Assembly (NCBI GenBank): GCA_035455265.1
Contig: DATIFK010000182.1
Location: forward strand, 1-13,505
Direction of reading: 5' to 3'
DNA from: MGOM01 sp035455265
GTDB lineage: Bacteria > Chloroflexota > Anaerolineae > Anaerolineales > E44-bin32
Length of the DNA: 13,505 nt
Positions 1 to 6,659 of this stretch are shown in pieces; the first letter of the stretch is position 1, and every line of letters begins with the position of its first letter. The position numbers were made by a program, and so were the translations under genes. Under the pieces are notes generated by a model, which was not told the DNA's origin, did not search any database, and saw nothing but the letters and a program-made list of their open reading frames with translations.

Positions 1-415
1 CGAGCAGCGAGCCGAGCAGCATCACCAGGCCGACGACGCCCGAGAGCCACGGCCCGTTGGCGACATAGGCCCCGCCCAGCAGAGCGATGATCATCGCCTG
101 ATTCATGCGCAAGGCCTGATGGTCGACCGGACGGGTCGGCGAGGCGCCGCCGGCGATGCTGGGAACGATCAGCAGGCGGTCGGACGATTCCAGACGCGTC
201 CCATCGCCGTTGAGATCTCGCACGTCGCGATCACCCAGGAACACGTGGACGAAGGACCGGAGCGCCCCGGACTCATCGAACAGATGCGGTCGGATGGGGG
301 GATAGCGGTCCGCCAGCGACGCCAGCGCGCCGGCAACCGTCTCGCCGGCGACCTCGACATCCTTCTGGCCGTCGGTGTAGGGTCGAAGCGGAGTGGGGAC
401 ACGCACGAGCGGCAT
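1..415 (-). CDS. cysO: CysO/MoaD-like sulfur carrier fused in frame to a DUF4395-like membrane domain (partial, runs off left edge)
   Basis: I translated the minus strand by hand from the ATG at 415-413. It stays open for 138 codons to the window edge. Residues 1-90 are a beta-grasp sulfur carrier. The N-terminal pattern PTPLRPYTDGQKDVEVAGET resembles mycobacterial CysO, and the domain closes with LLIVPSIAGG, the usual ThiS/MoaD/CysO diglycine tail that becomes a thiocarboxylate. A carrier should end there. Instead the frame continues ASPTRPVDHQALRMNQ and then hydrophobic segments (about residues 105-138), which resemble the start of DUF4395 membrane proteins. No stop, and no convincing start codon, lies between the diglycine and the VDHQALR segment. 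The start directly abuts the stop of the JAMM gene, so the two are co-transcribed. The carrier assignment is strong and the DUF4395 assignment moderate. The C-terminus is not in the window. A sequencing frameshift is possible but is not suggested by the codon pattern. Confidence 0.85.
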   Translation of the reverse strand, partial: MPLVRVPTPLRPYTDGQKDVEVAGETVAGALASLADRYPPIRPHLFDESGALRSFVHVFLGDRDVRDLNGDGTRLESSDRLLIVPSIAGGASPTRPVDHQALRMNQAMIIALLGGAYVANGPWLSGVVGLVMLLGSLL

Positions 416-853
416 TCAATCTCCTTCCGAGTCCACGTCGATCGCCACCGGTTCAAAGCGGCCGCGGTCGTCGGCCAATCGCCAGGCCGTGCGGTCGACG
501 GCGCGGCCGCGTTCGACGGACACAATGACGTAAACGTACCAGGGCAGCGCCAGGGATCGGTCCGTCTCCGACGGCCGGGCCGGGTGGTCGGGATGGGAAT
601 GGTAGACGCCGAGGACATCCAGGCCTCGTCGATCGGCATCGTCCTCGGCGTCGAGCAGTTCGCGTGGATCGAGCTCATAGCGGCGGGGCCGCACCGCCTC
701 CGGAGATCGGTTGGGCATGGCGAGCAGCTCCACGGCGCGGCGCCGTTCGCCGTCCACGTGACCCAGGAGGAGACCGGCGCCCTCTTCCGGATAGGCTGAC
801 TCGCCGTTGGAGTTCAGGGCACGTTCCAGTGCGGGTGTCATCACCAGAGTCAT
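416..853 (-). CDS. mec: JAMM/MPN zinc metallopeptidase (Mec-like, acts on CysO)
   Basis: This 145-residue protein is a compact single-domain JAB/JAMM peptidase. The catalytic glutamate is E24 in YPEEGAGLLLG, and the zinc motif H-x-H-x7-S-x2-D is complete: H85, H87, S95, D98 in HSHPDHPARPSETD. In mycobacteria and Streptomyces the homologue Mec cuts newly made cysteine off the CysO carrier. In Pseudomonas, QbsD trims extra residues from a ThiS-like protein to expose its diglycine. The ATG overlaps the cysM stop (ATGA at 853-850), and the stop is followed directly by the cysO-like start, so all three are translationally coupled. Met5 at 841 is an alternative start. A much longer upstream extension in this frame is only a shadow of cysM. 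The substrate is inferred from context. Confidence 0.9.
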   Translation of the reverse strand: MTLVMTPALERALNSNGESAYPEEGAGLLLGHVDGERRRAVELLAMPNRSPEAVRPRRYELDPRELLDAEDDADRRGLDVLGVYHSHPDHPARPSETDRSLALPWYVYVIVSVERGRAVDRTAWRLADDRGRFEPVAIDVDSEGD

Positions 854-1794
854 GGCGCGTTCCAGAAGGATTCGCCGAGGTACTTCAGACCGGAGTCGGG
901 GAACAGGACGACGATCACGCCTTCCTCCAGTGAGTGCGCCAGGCCGAGGGCTGCGGCCGCCGCCGCAGCCGAGGAGATGCCCACCAACAGGCCTTCCTGG
1001 CGCGCCAGCCGCCGCGCCATGGCGTAGGCCGCTTCGGTGTCGACGTCGACGATGGCGTCCGGGACGCTGGGATCGTAGATCGTCGGAATCACGCTGGAGG
1101 GGAGGTGCTTGAGTCCCTCGAGGCCGTGCAGTGGCGTGGCAGGCTGGACGGCGACGACCTTCACGCCGGGCGCCGTCTGATGGAGGTAGCGTCCCGTACC
1201 CACGATCGTACCGGTCGTGCCCAGTCCGGCGACGAAATGCGTCAGGCGACCGGCCGTCTGCGCCACGACCTCCGGCCCGGTGGATTCGAAATGGGAGCGC
1301 CAGTTGGCCGGATGGTCGTACTGATCGAGGTAGATGAAGCGATCCGGTTGCCGCCGCGCCAGCTCGGAGGCCTCTTGGCGCGCGCCGTCGCTGCCTTCCG
1401 ACGGGTCGGTGAGGGTCAGCTCGGCGCCGAGGGCGCGCAGGATCGTCAAACGTTCGTGCCCGGCGTTGGCCGGGATGGCCAGGTGGACGCGGTATCCCAA
1501 CGGCGCGGCCAGCGTGGCATAGGCGATACCCATGTTGCCCGAGGTCGAGTCGAGCAGCCACTGCCCCGGCCCGGGCTCGCCGCGTGCCAGCAGATCGCGC
1601 AGAATCCAGGCTGCCGGCCGGTCCTTGACCGAGCCGCTGGGGTTGTGCCACTCCGCCTTGGCGTAAACCTCGACGGTTTCGGGGAGGTCGGCCGCCACGG
1701 CACGCAGACGAATCAAGGGCGTCCCGCCGACGCGGGCGAAGGATGCCTCCGCCTCGCGCACTGCCCAACTCGACCGAACTTCAAGGCTCAACAT
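850..1794 (-). CDS. cysM: PLP-dependent cysteine synthase, CysM-type
   Basis: The 314-residue protein is a fold-type II PLP enzyme of the cysteine synthase family. The Schiff-base lysine is K57 in NPSGSVKDRP, the substrate-binding loop is STSGNMG (83-89), the PLP-phosphate loop is GLGTTGT (190-196), and a GISSAA and PDSGLKYL tail follows. Length is normal for CysK/CysM. Next to a CysO-like carrier and a Mec-like peptidase, the likely reaction is the mycobacterial one: an activated serine (O-phosphoserine in Mycobacterium) reacts with CysO thiocarboxylate to give a CysO-cysteine adduct. Free sulfide or thiosulfate as sulfur donor cannot be excluded from sequence. The start at 1794 has an upstream GGAGG (1797-1801), although the 2-3 nt spacing is short. 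It is the first gene of the operon; an AT-rich stretch near 1976-2016 is the likeliest promoter zone. Confidence 0.9.
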   Translation of the reverse strand: MLSLEVRSSWAVREAEASFARVGGTPLIRLRAVAADLPETVEVYAKAEWHNPSGSVKDRPAAWILRDLLARGEPGPGQWLLDSTSGNMGIAYATLAAPLGYRVHLAIPANAGHERLTILRALGAELTLTDPSEGSDGARQEASELARRQPDRFIYLDQYDHPANWRSHFESTGPEVVAQTAGRLTHFVAGLGTTGTIVGTGRYLHQTAPGVKVVAVQPATPLHGLEGLKHLPSSVIPTIYDPSVPDAIVDVDTEAAYAMARRLARQEGLLVGISSAAAAAAALGLAHSLEEGVIVVLFPDSGLKYLGESFWNAP

Positions 1795-2103
1795 CGACCT
1801 CCAGAATCACAACGGCCAACCGAACGATCGGCGTCTTCGCCGCCGGCGCACCAGATCCACAGGGTGCGGGGGCGTGGCCGAGTCTCGTCGGTTGGCCGCT
1901 CGAACAGGCCGTCCGGGTCGAGGCCGCTAGCGCCCCCGCCTCGGACAGGAGCAAGAATTCGTTGCCTTGGTCATCTGCGCTCTATTTCTATGAGAATTTT
2001 GATGAATATTATCACCTACGTGCGGCCGGAGTCAAGTGTCCACGGCTGGCATGACGTTTGCTGTGCCGGGGGACAGCGGTCCTGTAGGTGGGGTTGCCTG
2101 GCT
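1795..2103. other. Divergent intergenic region, no gene supported
   Basis: I find no start-to-stop reading frame with protein-like character on either strand. The segment nearest cysM (1800-1975) is GC-rich. The segment 1976-2016 is strikingly AT-rich for this genome and probably carries the minus-strand operon promoter, but I cannot pick convincing -35/-10 boxes. It contains a near-palindrome at 2000-2014. Confidence 0.6.
2000..2014. promoter_or_regulatory. AT-rich near-palindrome, candidate operator
   Basis: TGATGAATATTATCA becomes the perfect 14-bp palindrome TGATAATATTATCA if the single G at 2004 is skipped. It sits in an AT-rich island between cysM and the amidase gene, where a regulator of either divergent unit could bind. 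No regulator is identified. Confidence 0.3.
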
Positions 2104-2112
2104 TGATATAAT
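2104..2112 (+). promoter_or_regulatory. Extended -10 promoter for the cell-wall operon
   Basis: TGATATAAT is a perfect TGn-TATAAT extended -10 element, with no recognisable -35 hexamer 16-18 bp upstream. It predicts a transcript start near 2119, just before the GGAAGGG ribosome site (2121-2127) and the ATG at 2132. It lies inside the longer reading frame that opens at 2036, so it argues against that earlier start. Confidence 0.75.
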
Positions 2113-2131
2113 GTGGGGACGGAAGGGAACC

Positions 2132-2959
2132 ATGCGCTCTCGACGTAAGGCCGAAACGCCGGGTCCGTTGGCCGCGCCCGTGGCCGGCTCGGTGATGCAG
2201 CATCTCGCCGCGGCTCTGGTCGTTTCCGGGCTGCTGGCTACAGCCTTCACGGCCTGGACGCCGGCGAGCCTTTCGCCTGGCGAGTGGGTCAGCCAGTTGA
2301 TCTCCTCCGCCGGTTCCTCCGGCGTTGCGCCGGTCGACTCGGGCCCCGTTGGGCCAATACTGGAAGATAGCGGCGGGATCCGCATCGGGGTGGTCGCCGG
2401 ACACTCGGGAGCCAACCCCAACAGCGGCTACGTCGATCCGGGCGCTGTGTGCGACGATGGCTTGACCGAGCTGTCGGTCAACCAATCCATTGCCAACCTC
2501 GTCGTCCGCTCCCTGCAAGCGGCCGGATACAACGCCGAGCTTCTCGATGAATGGGACTCGCGCCTGACCGGTTACCGCGCCGTAGCCCTCGTTTCGATCC
2601 ACACCGACTCGTGCACGCCCGTCAATGCCGAGGCGACGGGCTACAAAGTCGCGGCAGCCGTCGACACGGCGGTCCCGGACCGTGCCCAGCGCCTGGTCAC
2701 GTGCCTGGCGGATCGCTATGCGATCGCCACGGGGCTGCGCTTCCACCCCGGCAGCGTCACGCGCGACATGACGGAGTACCACACCTTCTACGAGGTTCAC
2801 AGCGATACGCCGGCGGTGATCATCGAGGTCGGCTTCCTTTTCCTCGATCGCGACTTCCTGACGCGCAATCCGGACAAAGCCGCACGCGGGATCGCCGACG
2901 GGATCCTCTGCTACGTCAACAACGAGCCGGCGAGGTTGCCCGAGGGCGCCGGCCCGTGA
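2132..2959 (+). CDS. Membrane-anchored N-acetylmuramoyl-L-alanine amidase (Amidase_3)
   Basis: The 275-residue protein has a basic N-terminus, one hydrophobic segment (about residues 20-42, a signal anchor or signal peptide), a short linker, and a zinc amidase domain from about residue 83. The metal ligands expected for the Amidase_3/AmiC fold are visible: H91 in VAGHSG, E113 in GLTELSVN and H157 in SIHTDSC. The catalytic glutamate E232 is in IIEVGF. Such enzymes cut the amide bond between muramic acid and the stem peptide outside the membrane. I chose the ATG at 2132 rather than the frame opening at 2036 because GGAAGGG sits just upstream, the start is followed by a typical MRSRRK n-region, and a perfect -10 box lies in the excluded part. 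The stop overlaps the next gene's GTG (GTGA), so the two are coupled. Confidence 0.88.
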   Translation: MRSRRKAETPGPLAAPVAGSVMQHLAAALVVSGLLATAFTAWTPASLSPGEWVSQLISSAGSSGVAPVDSGPVGPILEDSGGIRIGVVAGHSGANPNSGYVDPGAVCDDGLTELSVNQSIANLVVRSLQAAGYNAELLDEWDSRLTGYRAVALVSIHTDSCTPVNAEATGYKVAAAVDTAVPDRAQRLVTCLADRYAIATGLRFHPGSVTRDMTEYHTFYEVHSDTPAVIIEVGFLFLDRDFLTRNPDKAARGIADGILCYVNNEPARLPEGAGP

Positions 2960-3954
2960 CGTCTCCGGCCGATTCCGCCTCTCCCACCCTGGACGAGCTG
3001 CTGCGCGCAGCGCAGACGGCTCTGCGCCGCCGCCAGCTGAGCGAGGCACGCCGCCTGGCGCGTCTGGCCGTGCGCCTCGATCCATCGAGCGAGGCGGCCT
3101 GGCTCACGCTGGCGGCCGTCTCTGAGCCGCGCCCGGCGTTGGCGTATGCTGCGCGTGCGCTCGCCGTCAACCCGCACAGCCAGCCGGCACGGCGGGCCAT
3201 CCATTGGCTGGTGCGTCGCCTGCCCCCGCGTGAGCGGCCGGAGGCCGTGCGACGGCTGCGCCTGCCCGAGGACCTCGCCGTTCAGCTGGCTCCGGCGGAG
3301 GCGCTTTCGCTGCGCCGGCTTCTTTCTCCACGCGTGGCCATCCCTGCCCTCGGCCTGGCCTTCGGGATCGGGCTGTGGGTCGGCAGTCAGCCCGCCGACG
3401 CCCGGCAGCCGCAGCAGGATTCGTCCCCCGTCCCCAAGGCCAGCTTCACGCCGACGCCGACCGACACCCCTACGCCGACGCTGACGCCCACGCCGACTCC
3501 GACGGCCACGGCCACCTCGACGCCTACGGCCACTTTCACACCGACGCCGCGGCCAAACGTCTCCTGGGACTATTCCGTCGACCCTGAGGAGCTGGCCGAC
3601 GAAGGGCGCTGGATCGACGTCGACCTGAGCGAGCAGAAAGTCACCGCCTTCGAAGGCGCCGAAGCCGTGCAAACGTTCATCGTTTCGACCGGGGTCCGGG
3701 CGCACCCGACGGTCACCGGCCAATTCCGCGTCTACGTCAAGTACCGCTCCACGCCGATGGCCGGCCCGGGGTACTACCTGCCGGGGGTGCCCTACACGAT
3801 GTACTTCTATGAGGGCTACGCGCTGCACGGCACCTACTGGCACCACAACTTTGGCACACCGATGAGCCACGGTTGCGTGAACCTGAGCATTCCGGACTCG
3901 GAATGGTTGTACGGATTCGCCTCCGTCGGCACGCTCGTCAACATCCATCCATGA
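2956..3954 (+). CDS. L,D-transpeptidase (YkuD) with N-terminal TPR-like region, TM helix and Thr-Pro stalk
   Basis: This 332-residue protein starts at GTG 2956, overlapping the amidase stop by four bases. Residues 10-90 are TPR-like helices (LSEARRLARLAVRLDPSSEAAW) that would lie in the cytoplasm. A transmembrane helix follows at about 127-143, then a Thr/Pro stalk (about 164-200), then a YkuD catalytic domain at about 216-332. The catalytic motif HGTYWHHNFGTPMSHGC is intact, with H291, H305 and nucleophile C307. The family forms 3-3 peptidoglycan cross-links or attaches proteins to peptide stems. Fusing a cytoplasmic TPR part to an external transpeptidase suggests recruitment by an internal partner, which is an inference. 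A longer frame opening at 2551 overlaps the amidase and is not real. Confidence 0.87.
   Translation: MTSPADSASPTLDELLRAAQTALRRRQLSEARRLARLAVRLDPSSEAAWLTLAAVSEPRPALAYAARALAVNPHSQPARRAIHWLVRRLPPRERPEAVRRLRLPEDLAVQLAPAEALSLRRLLSPRVAIPALGLAFGIGLWVGSQPADARQPQQDSSPVPKASFTPTPTDTPTPTLTPTPTPTATATSTPTATFTPTPRPNVSWDYSVDPEELADEGRWIDVDLSEQKVTAFEGAEAVQTFIVSTGVRAHPTVTGQFRVYVKYRSTPMAGPGYYLPGVPYTMYFYEGYALHGTYWHHNFGTPMSHGCVNLSIPDSEWLYGFASVGTLVNIHP
3449..3556 (+). repeat. Coding Thr-Pro repeat (extracellular stalk)
   Basis: About 100 bases of the transpeptidase gene are a degenerate tandem array of ACG/ACC/ACT-CCG/CCC codon pairs, giving mostly TPTP dipeptides with some TA and TS. Such stalks are common between membrane anchor and external domain in Chloroflexota, and the repeat can vary in length by slippage. 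Confidence 0.8.
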
Positions 3955-3961
3955 CAGGCCG

Positions 3962-5002
3962 ATGAGCCAGATCGTCGCCCTCCCCGATCGACTTTCCCGC
4001 CGCGAGTTCCTGCGTTTGGGCGGCATGAGCATGCTGGGCTTGGCGGCCCCGGCGCACTGGCTTGGCCCCCATCTGGATTTGTCGCCGCCCCAGTTGGGGC
4101 GGGTGTTGGAGGAGCGGATCGACATCTACCGCCGTCCCTCCTTCAGCGCCATTCGCATTGCCGCGCTGTTCCGCGATGACCTGATCACCATCACGGAGGC
4201 CGTCGTCGGCGACCAGTTCCCCGAGCACAACCGCGTCTGGTACAACCTGAACGGCCGCGGCTATGTCCATTCGTCCTCCATTCAGCCCGTGGCGGCGCAG
4301 CCCAACAAGCCGGAGCGAAGCCTTCCGGTGAGCGGCGCCCTCATGGAGGTGACCGTTCCGTGGGCGGATGCCTACTGGGAGCCCAAGACCGAGGATCCGC
4401 GGGCGTACCGCTTCTACTACAGCACGACCCACTGGGTGACGGGCCTGGCCCTCGATCGCAAGAAGCGCATCTGGTATCGCATTTATGATGATCGCATTGC
4501 CGCCAGCTACTACGTCCAGGCGGAGTCGCTGCGCCACATCCCCTTCGCGGAAATGACGCCGATCTCGCCGGAGGTGCCGGAAGAGGACAAGCGCATCGAG
4601 GTCGATCTGACGAACCAGTGGATCCAGTGCTTCGAGAAGGAGACGCTGGTGTACACGGCGCGGGTTTCGACCGGCGCGACGTTCGACAACGGCGAGTTCT
4701 GGACTCCCCCGGGGGAGTTCATCACCTTCCGCAAGCGCGGCTCGCGCCACATGGCGGCGGGCAATCTGGCCAGCGGCTACGACCTGCCCGGCGTCCCTTG
4801 GGTCTCCTACATCACGCAGGAGGGAATCTCGTTCCACGGGACGTACTGGCACAATGATTTCGGCGTGCCGCGCAGCCACGGGTGCATCAACATGACTCCA
4901 CAGGCGGCCAAGTGGCTCTTCCGCTGGACCCGCCCGACCGTCCCGACCCATCTCGACGAACTCTGGTCGGATGTGGGGACGCAGGTGACCATCCGAGTCT
5001 GA
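3962..5002 (+). CDS. Tat-exported L,D-transpeptidase (YkuD) with SH3-like domains
   Basis: The 346-residue protein begins with a twin-arginine signal, SRREFLRLGG (residues 12-21), a hydrophobic stretch and a possible AxA-type cleavage near residue 31. Residues about 45-110 look like a bacterial SH3 domain (IDIYRRPS, VWYNLNGRGYVHSSSI). A second similar block at 134-195 includes RIWYRIYDDR. The YkuD domain covers about 208-346 with an intact HGTYWHNDFGVPRSHGC motif: H292, H306, C308. It follows the other transpeptidase by 7 bp and the two catalytic domains are clearly related, but export route and accessory domains differ. The ATG at 3962 has only a weak ribosome site (CAGG at 3955-3958), so translation may depend on coupling. 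It probably works on peptidoglycan outside the membrane, perhaps folding before export. Confidence 0.87.
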   Translation: MSQIVALPDRLSRREFLRLGGMSMLGLAAPAHWLGPHLDLSPPQLGRVLEERIDIYRRPSFSAIRIAALFRDDLITITEAVVGDQFPEHNRVWYNLNGRGYVHSSSIQPVAAQPNKPERSLPVSGALMEVTVPWADAYWEPKTEDPRAYRFYYSTTHWVTGLALDRKKRIWYRIYDDRIAASYYVQAESLRHIPFAEMTPISPEVPEEDKRIEVDLTNQWIQCFEKETLVYTARVSTGATFDNGEFWTPPGEFITFRKRGSRHMAAGNLASGYDLPGVPWVSYITQEGISFHGTYWHNDFGVPRSHGCINMTPQAAKWLFRWTRPTVPTHLDELWSDVGTQVTIRV

Positions 5003-5014
5003 GAGGCAACGACC

Positions 5015-5440
5015 ATGGCGCGCCAGGCCCTTTTCGCCGGCCTGGTCGTCGACGAGCAGGATCGCCCCGTTCCAGCGGTGACGGTCGGGGACGAGGCCTT
5101 CTACGTCATCGACGATCAAGGGTTCCGGCGCCACGTTGAATCCGAGACCATCGACCGCCAGGTTCTCGAGCACCTAGGATCGATGATCGAAGGCCACGAA
5201 GACCTCATCAGCCTCGGCACGATGCGCATCCTCGGACAGGAAGACATCTTCACCAAGGCGATGATCGAGGCCTCCCTGAAGGATGTCGGCAAACGCTTCG
5301 ACGAGTTGATCGCACAAGGGATGCCCGACGAAGCCCGCGCCTGGCTGGGGATGATGGGCTTCCGGGTGGTGGTCAACCTCCACGGGGAGGTCGTGCGGGT
5401 CGAGGAGCCGCAAGAGACGGAGGGGGGACCGGAGGAGTAG
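5015..5440 (+). CDS. Conserved-looking small protein of unknown function
   Basis: This 141-residue protein has no signal peptide, membrane segment or catalytic motif that I recognise. The first 40 residues look like a small beta unit (FAGLVVDEQDRPVPAVTVG, then EAFYVIDDQGFRRHV). The middle is helical and acidic, with a segment DVGKRFDELIAQGMPDEARA, followed by a beta strand FRVVVNLHGEVVRVEE and an acidic tail ending GGPEE. A good ribosome site, GAGAGG at 5001-5006 overlapping the previous stop, supports the ATG at 5015 and continuation of the cell-wall operon. Being cytoplasmic, it could be an adaptor or regulator, but the sequence alone gives no function. Codon use and GC content match its neighbours. 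Confidence 0.75.
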   Translation: MARQALFAGLVVDEQDRPVPAVTVGDEAFYVIDDQGFRRHVESETIDRQVLEHLGSMIEGHEDLISLGTMRILGQEDIFTKAMIEASLKDVGKRFDELIAQGMPDEARAWLGMMGFRVVVNLHGEVVRVEEPQETEGGPEE

Positions 5441-5450
5441 CTCCCGGCTC

Positions 5451-5506
5451 CCAGTTTCCAGTTCCCAGTCTCCAGTTCCCAGTTTCCAGTCTCTAGACTT
5501 CAGTTC
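5451..5506. repeat. Heptamer tandem repeat array (CCAGTTY-type)
   Basis: Eight consecutive 7-bp units of the form CCAGTTT, CCAGTTC or CCAGTCT, decaying at the right end to CTAGACT and TCAGTTC. The array begins 11 bp after the stop of the 141-residue gene. It belongs to the same family as the arrays near 6574, 7734, 12408, 12481 and 13439. Confidence 0.85.
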
Positions 5507-5665
5507 CCGATCCCGGGCTCACTCCCTTCTTCAGGGAGATGCCCTGAGCGAAGGCGGCGAAGAGTCTTGGGCTTCGTAGGGTGCCGATGCCGTCCGCAGT
5601 CGAAAGGCGGCTGGAAGCTGGAAGCTGGCGGCCCTGAATCTGATGCGTCTCTGACCTGCTTGATG
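5507..5665. other. Intergenic DNA with a small stem-loop and a second short heptamer array
   Basis: TCAGGG (5531-5536) and CCCTGA (5542-5547) form a 6-bp stem with a 5-base loop, flanked by partly complementary CTTC/GAAG. No U-tract follows, so it is not a classical terminator; it resembles a short dispersed palindromic element. At 5611-5631 are three heptamers of the CTGGAAG type. No gene is seen here. Confidence 0.5.
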
Positions 5666-5671
5666 TAGAAT
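5666..5671 (+). promoter_or_regulatory. Possible -10 box for the thioredoxin gene
   Basis: TAGAAT matches the -10 consensus at 5 of 6 positions and would start a transcript near 5678, just before the GGGAGG ribosome site at 5683-5688. No good -35 is visible, so this is tentative. Confidence 0.35.
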
Positions 5672-5694
5672 GACTCGGGCACGGGAGGTGCGCG

Positions 5695-6531
5695 GTGCCG
5701 TTGTCCGAACACATCCTGGATGTAGATGAATCCACCTTCGAGCGCGAGGTCATCCAGCGCTCCTACGAAGTTCCCGTCGTCGTCGATTTCTGGGCCGCCT
5801 GGTGCGGCCCGTGTCGCGTGCTGGGCCCGATCCTGGAGCGGTTGGCGATTGAGGCGGGAGGTGGTTTCCGTCTGGCGAAGGTTGACGTGGATGCGAATCC
5901 GCGGTTGGCAATCCGCTTCGGGGTCCAGGGCATCCCGGCCGTGCGCGCCTTCCGCCAGGGCGAAGTCGCCGCCGAGTTCGTCGGCGCGCAGCCCGAGAGC
6001 GCCGTGCGGCGCTTCCTGGAGCGGATCGCTCCCAGCGAAGCGGCGCAGGCGATCGAGAACGCCGCCAGCTTGCTGGCGACACGTCACTGGCCGGAGGCGG
6101 AGGCCGCCTTCCGCGCCGTCCTCGAACAGGACGAGGCCAACTCGCGCGCGGCCCTGGGCCTGACGCAAGCGCTGTTGATGTTGGGGCGCGGGTCCGAAGC
6201 GCGCGCTCTCCTCGGCCGCTTTCCTCCGGGGCAGGAATGGGCGACTGCCGAGCGACTCAAGCCCCTGGCGGAGGTGCTCGCCGGATTGAAGGACGATGAG
6301 GACGAGGAGCCCGCGGACCCGCTCGATGCCCAGCTCAGGCAGGCCGCCCGGCTGATCGGGCGCGGCAATCTGCCGGCGGCGATGGATGGGCTGCTCGACA
6401 TCCTGCGCCAGGACAAGTCCTACCGCAAGGGCTTGCCCAAGGATCTGCTGCTGGCCTTGTTTACCCTGCTGGGCGAAGGCGACCCGCTGACGCGAGAGTA
6501 CCGGGACGAGCTCGCTTCGGTTCTCTTCTGA
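5695..6531 (+). CDS. ybbN: Thioredoxin-TPR co-chaperone, YbbN/CnoX family
   Basis: The 278-residue protein has an N-terminal thioredoxin domain (about 1-112) with the canonical WCGPC active site (C37, C40) and the cis-proline loop GIPAVR (P81). TPR-type helices follow at about 113-176, then an acidic linker (DDEDEEPAD), then a second helical repeat region at 209-270. This layout and length are those of YbbN/CnoX, a redox-linked holdase that hands clients to GroEL or DnaK. E. coli YbbN lacks the first active cysteine, whereas this protein keeps both, so it could also be an active oxidoreductase. The start is GTG at 5695, fixed by GGGAGG 6 bp upstream. It is flanked on both sides by heptamer repeat DNA and appears monocistronic. 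Confidence 0.88.
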   Translation: MPLSEHILDVDESTFEREVIQRSYEVPVVVDFWAAWCGPCRVLGPILERLAIEAGGGFRLAKVDVDANPRLAIRFGVQGIPAVRAFRQGEVAAEFVGAQPESAVRRFLERIAPSEAAQAIENAASLLATRHWPEAEAAFRAVLEQDEANSRAALGLTQALLMLGRGSEARALLGRFPPGQEWATAERLKPLAEVLAGLKDDEDEEPADPLDAQLRQAARLIGRGNLPAAMDGLLDILRQDKSYRKGLPKDLLLALFTLLGEGDPLTREYRDELASVLF

Positions 6532-6573
6532 GAGTCAGTTACCAACATCTCTGCCGGCGTCCCAGGACCGGTT

Positions 6574-6651
6574 CCCAGTATCCAGTTCCCAGCTTCCCAA
6601 GTCCGCAGTCTCGACATCGTCTTCACTGGCCACTGGAGACTGGCCACTGGC
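6574..6651. repeat. Heptamer repeat remnants (CCCAGTA- and CACTGGC-type)
   Basis: Between the convergent thioredoxin and lipoprotein genes are two short arrays in 7-bp register: 6574-6601 (units such as CCCAGTA and TCCAGTT) and 6624-6651 (CACTGGC, CACTGGA, GACTGGC, CACTGGC). No T-rich terminator is visible on either strand, so the folded repeats may be the only structure between the two convergent genes. Confidence 0.75.
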
Positions 6652-6659
6652 TAGCCGTT

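Noticed and set aside
119..799. Plus-strand 226-codon frame opposite the sulfur operon
   Set aside because: The minus strand carries two recognisable proteins here (carrier and JAMM peptidase), while the plus-strand translation has no recognisable pattern.
416..1768. 450-codon minus-strand reading frame containing the JAMM domain at its end
   Set aside because: The first 305 codons are the Arg/Pro/Gly-rich shadow of cysM in another frame. Only the last 145 codons, from the ATG at 853, look like a protein.
1800..1975. Protein-like stretches on the minus strand upstream of cysM (for example GLDPDGLFERPTDETRPRPR)
   Set aside because: No start codon is in frame, and the protein-like parts lie in two different frames. 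It could be a decayed gene end, but evidence is too thin to annotate.
2036..2131. N-terminal extension of the amidase from the ATG at 2036
   Set aside because: A perfect extended -10 box (2104-2112) and the ribosome site lie inside it, and the ATG at 2132 starts a normal signal-anchor sequence.
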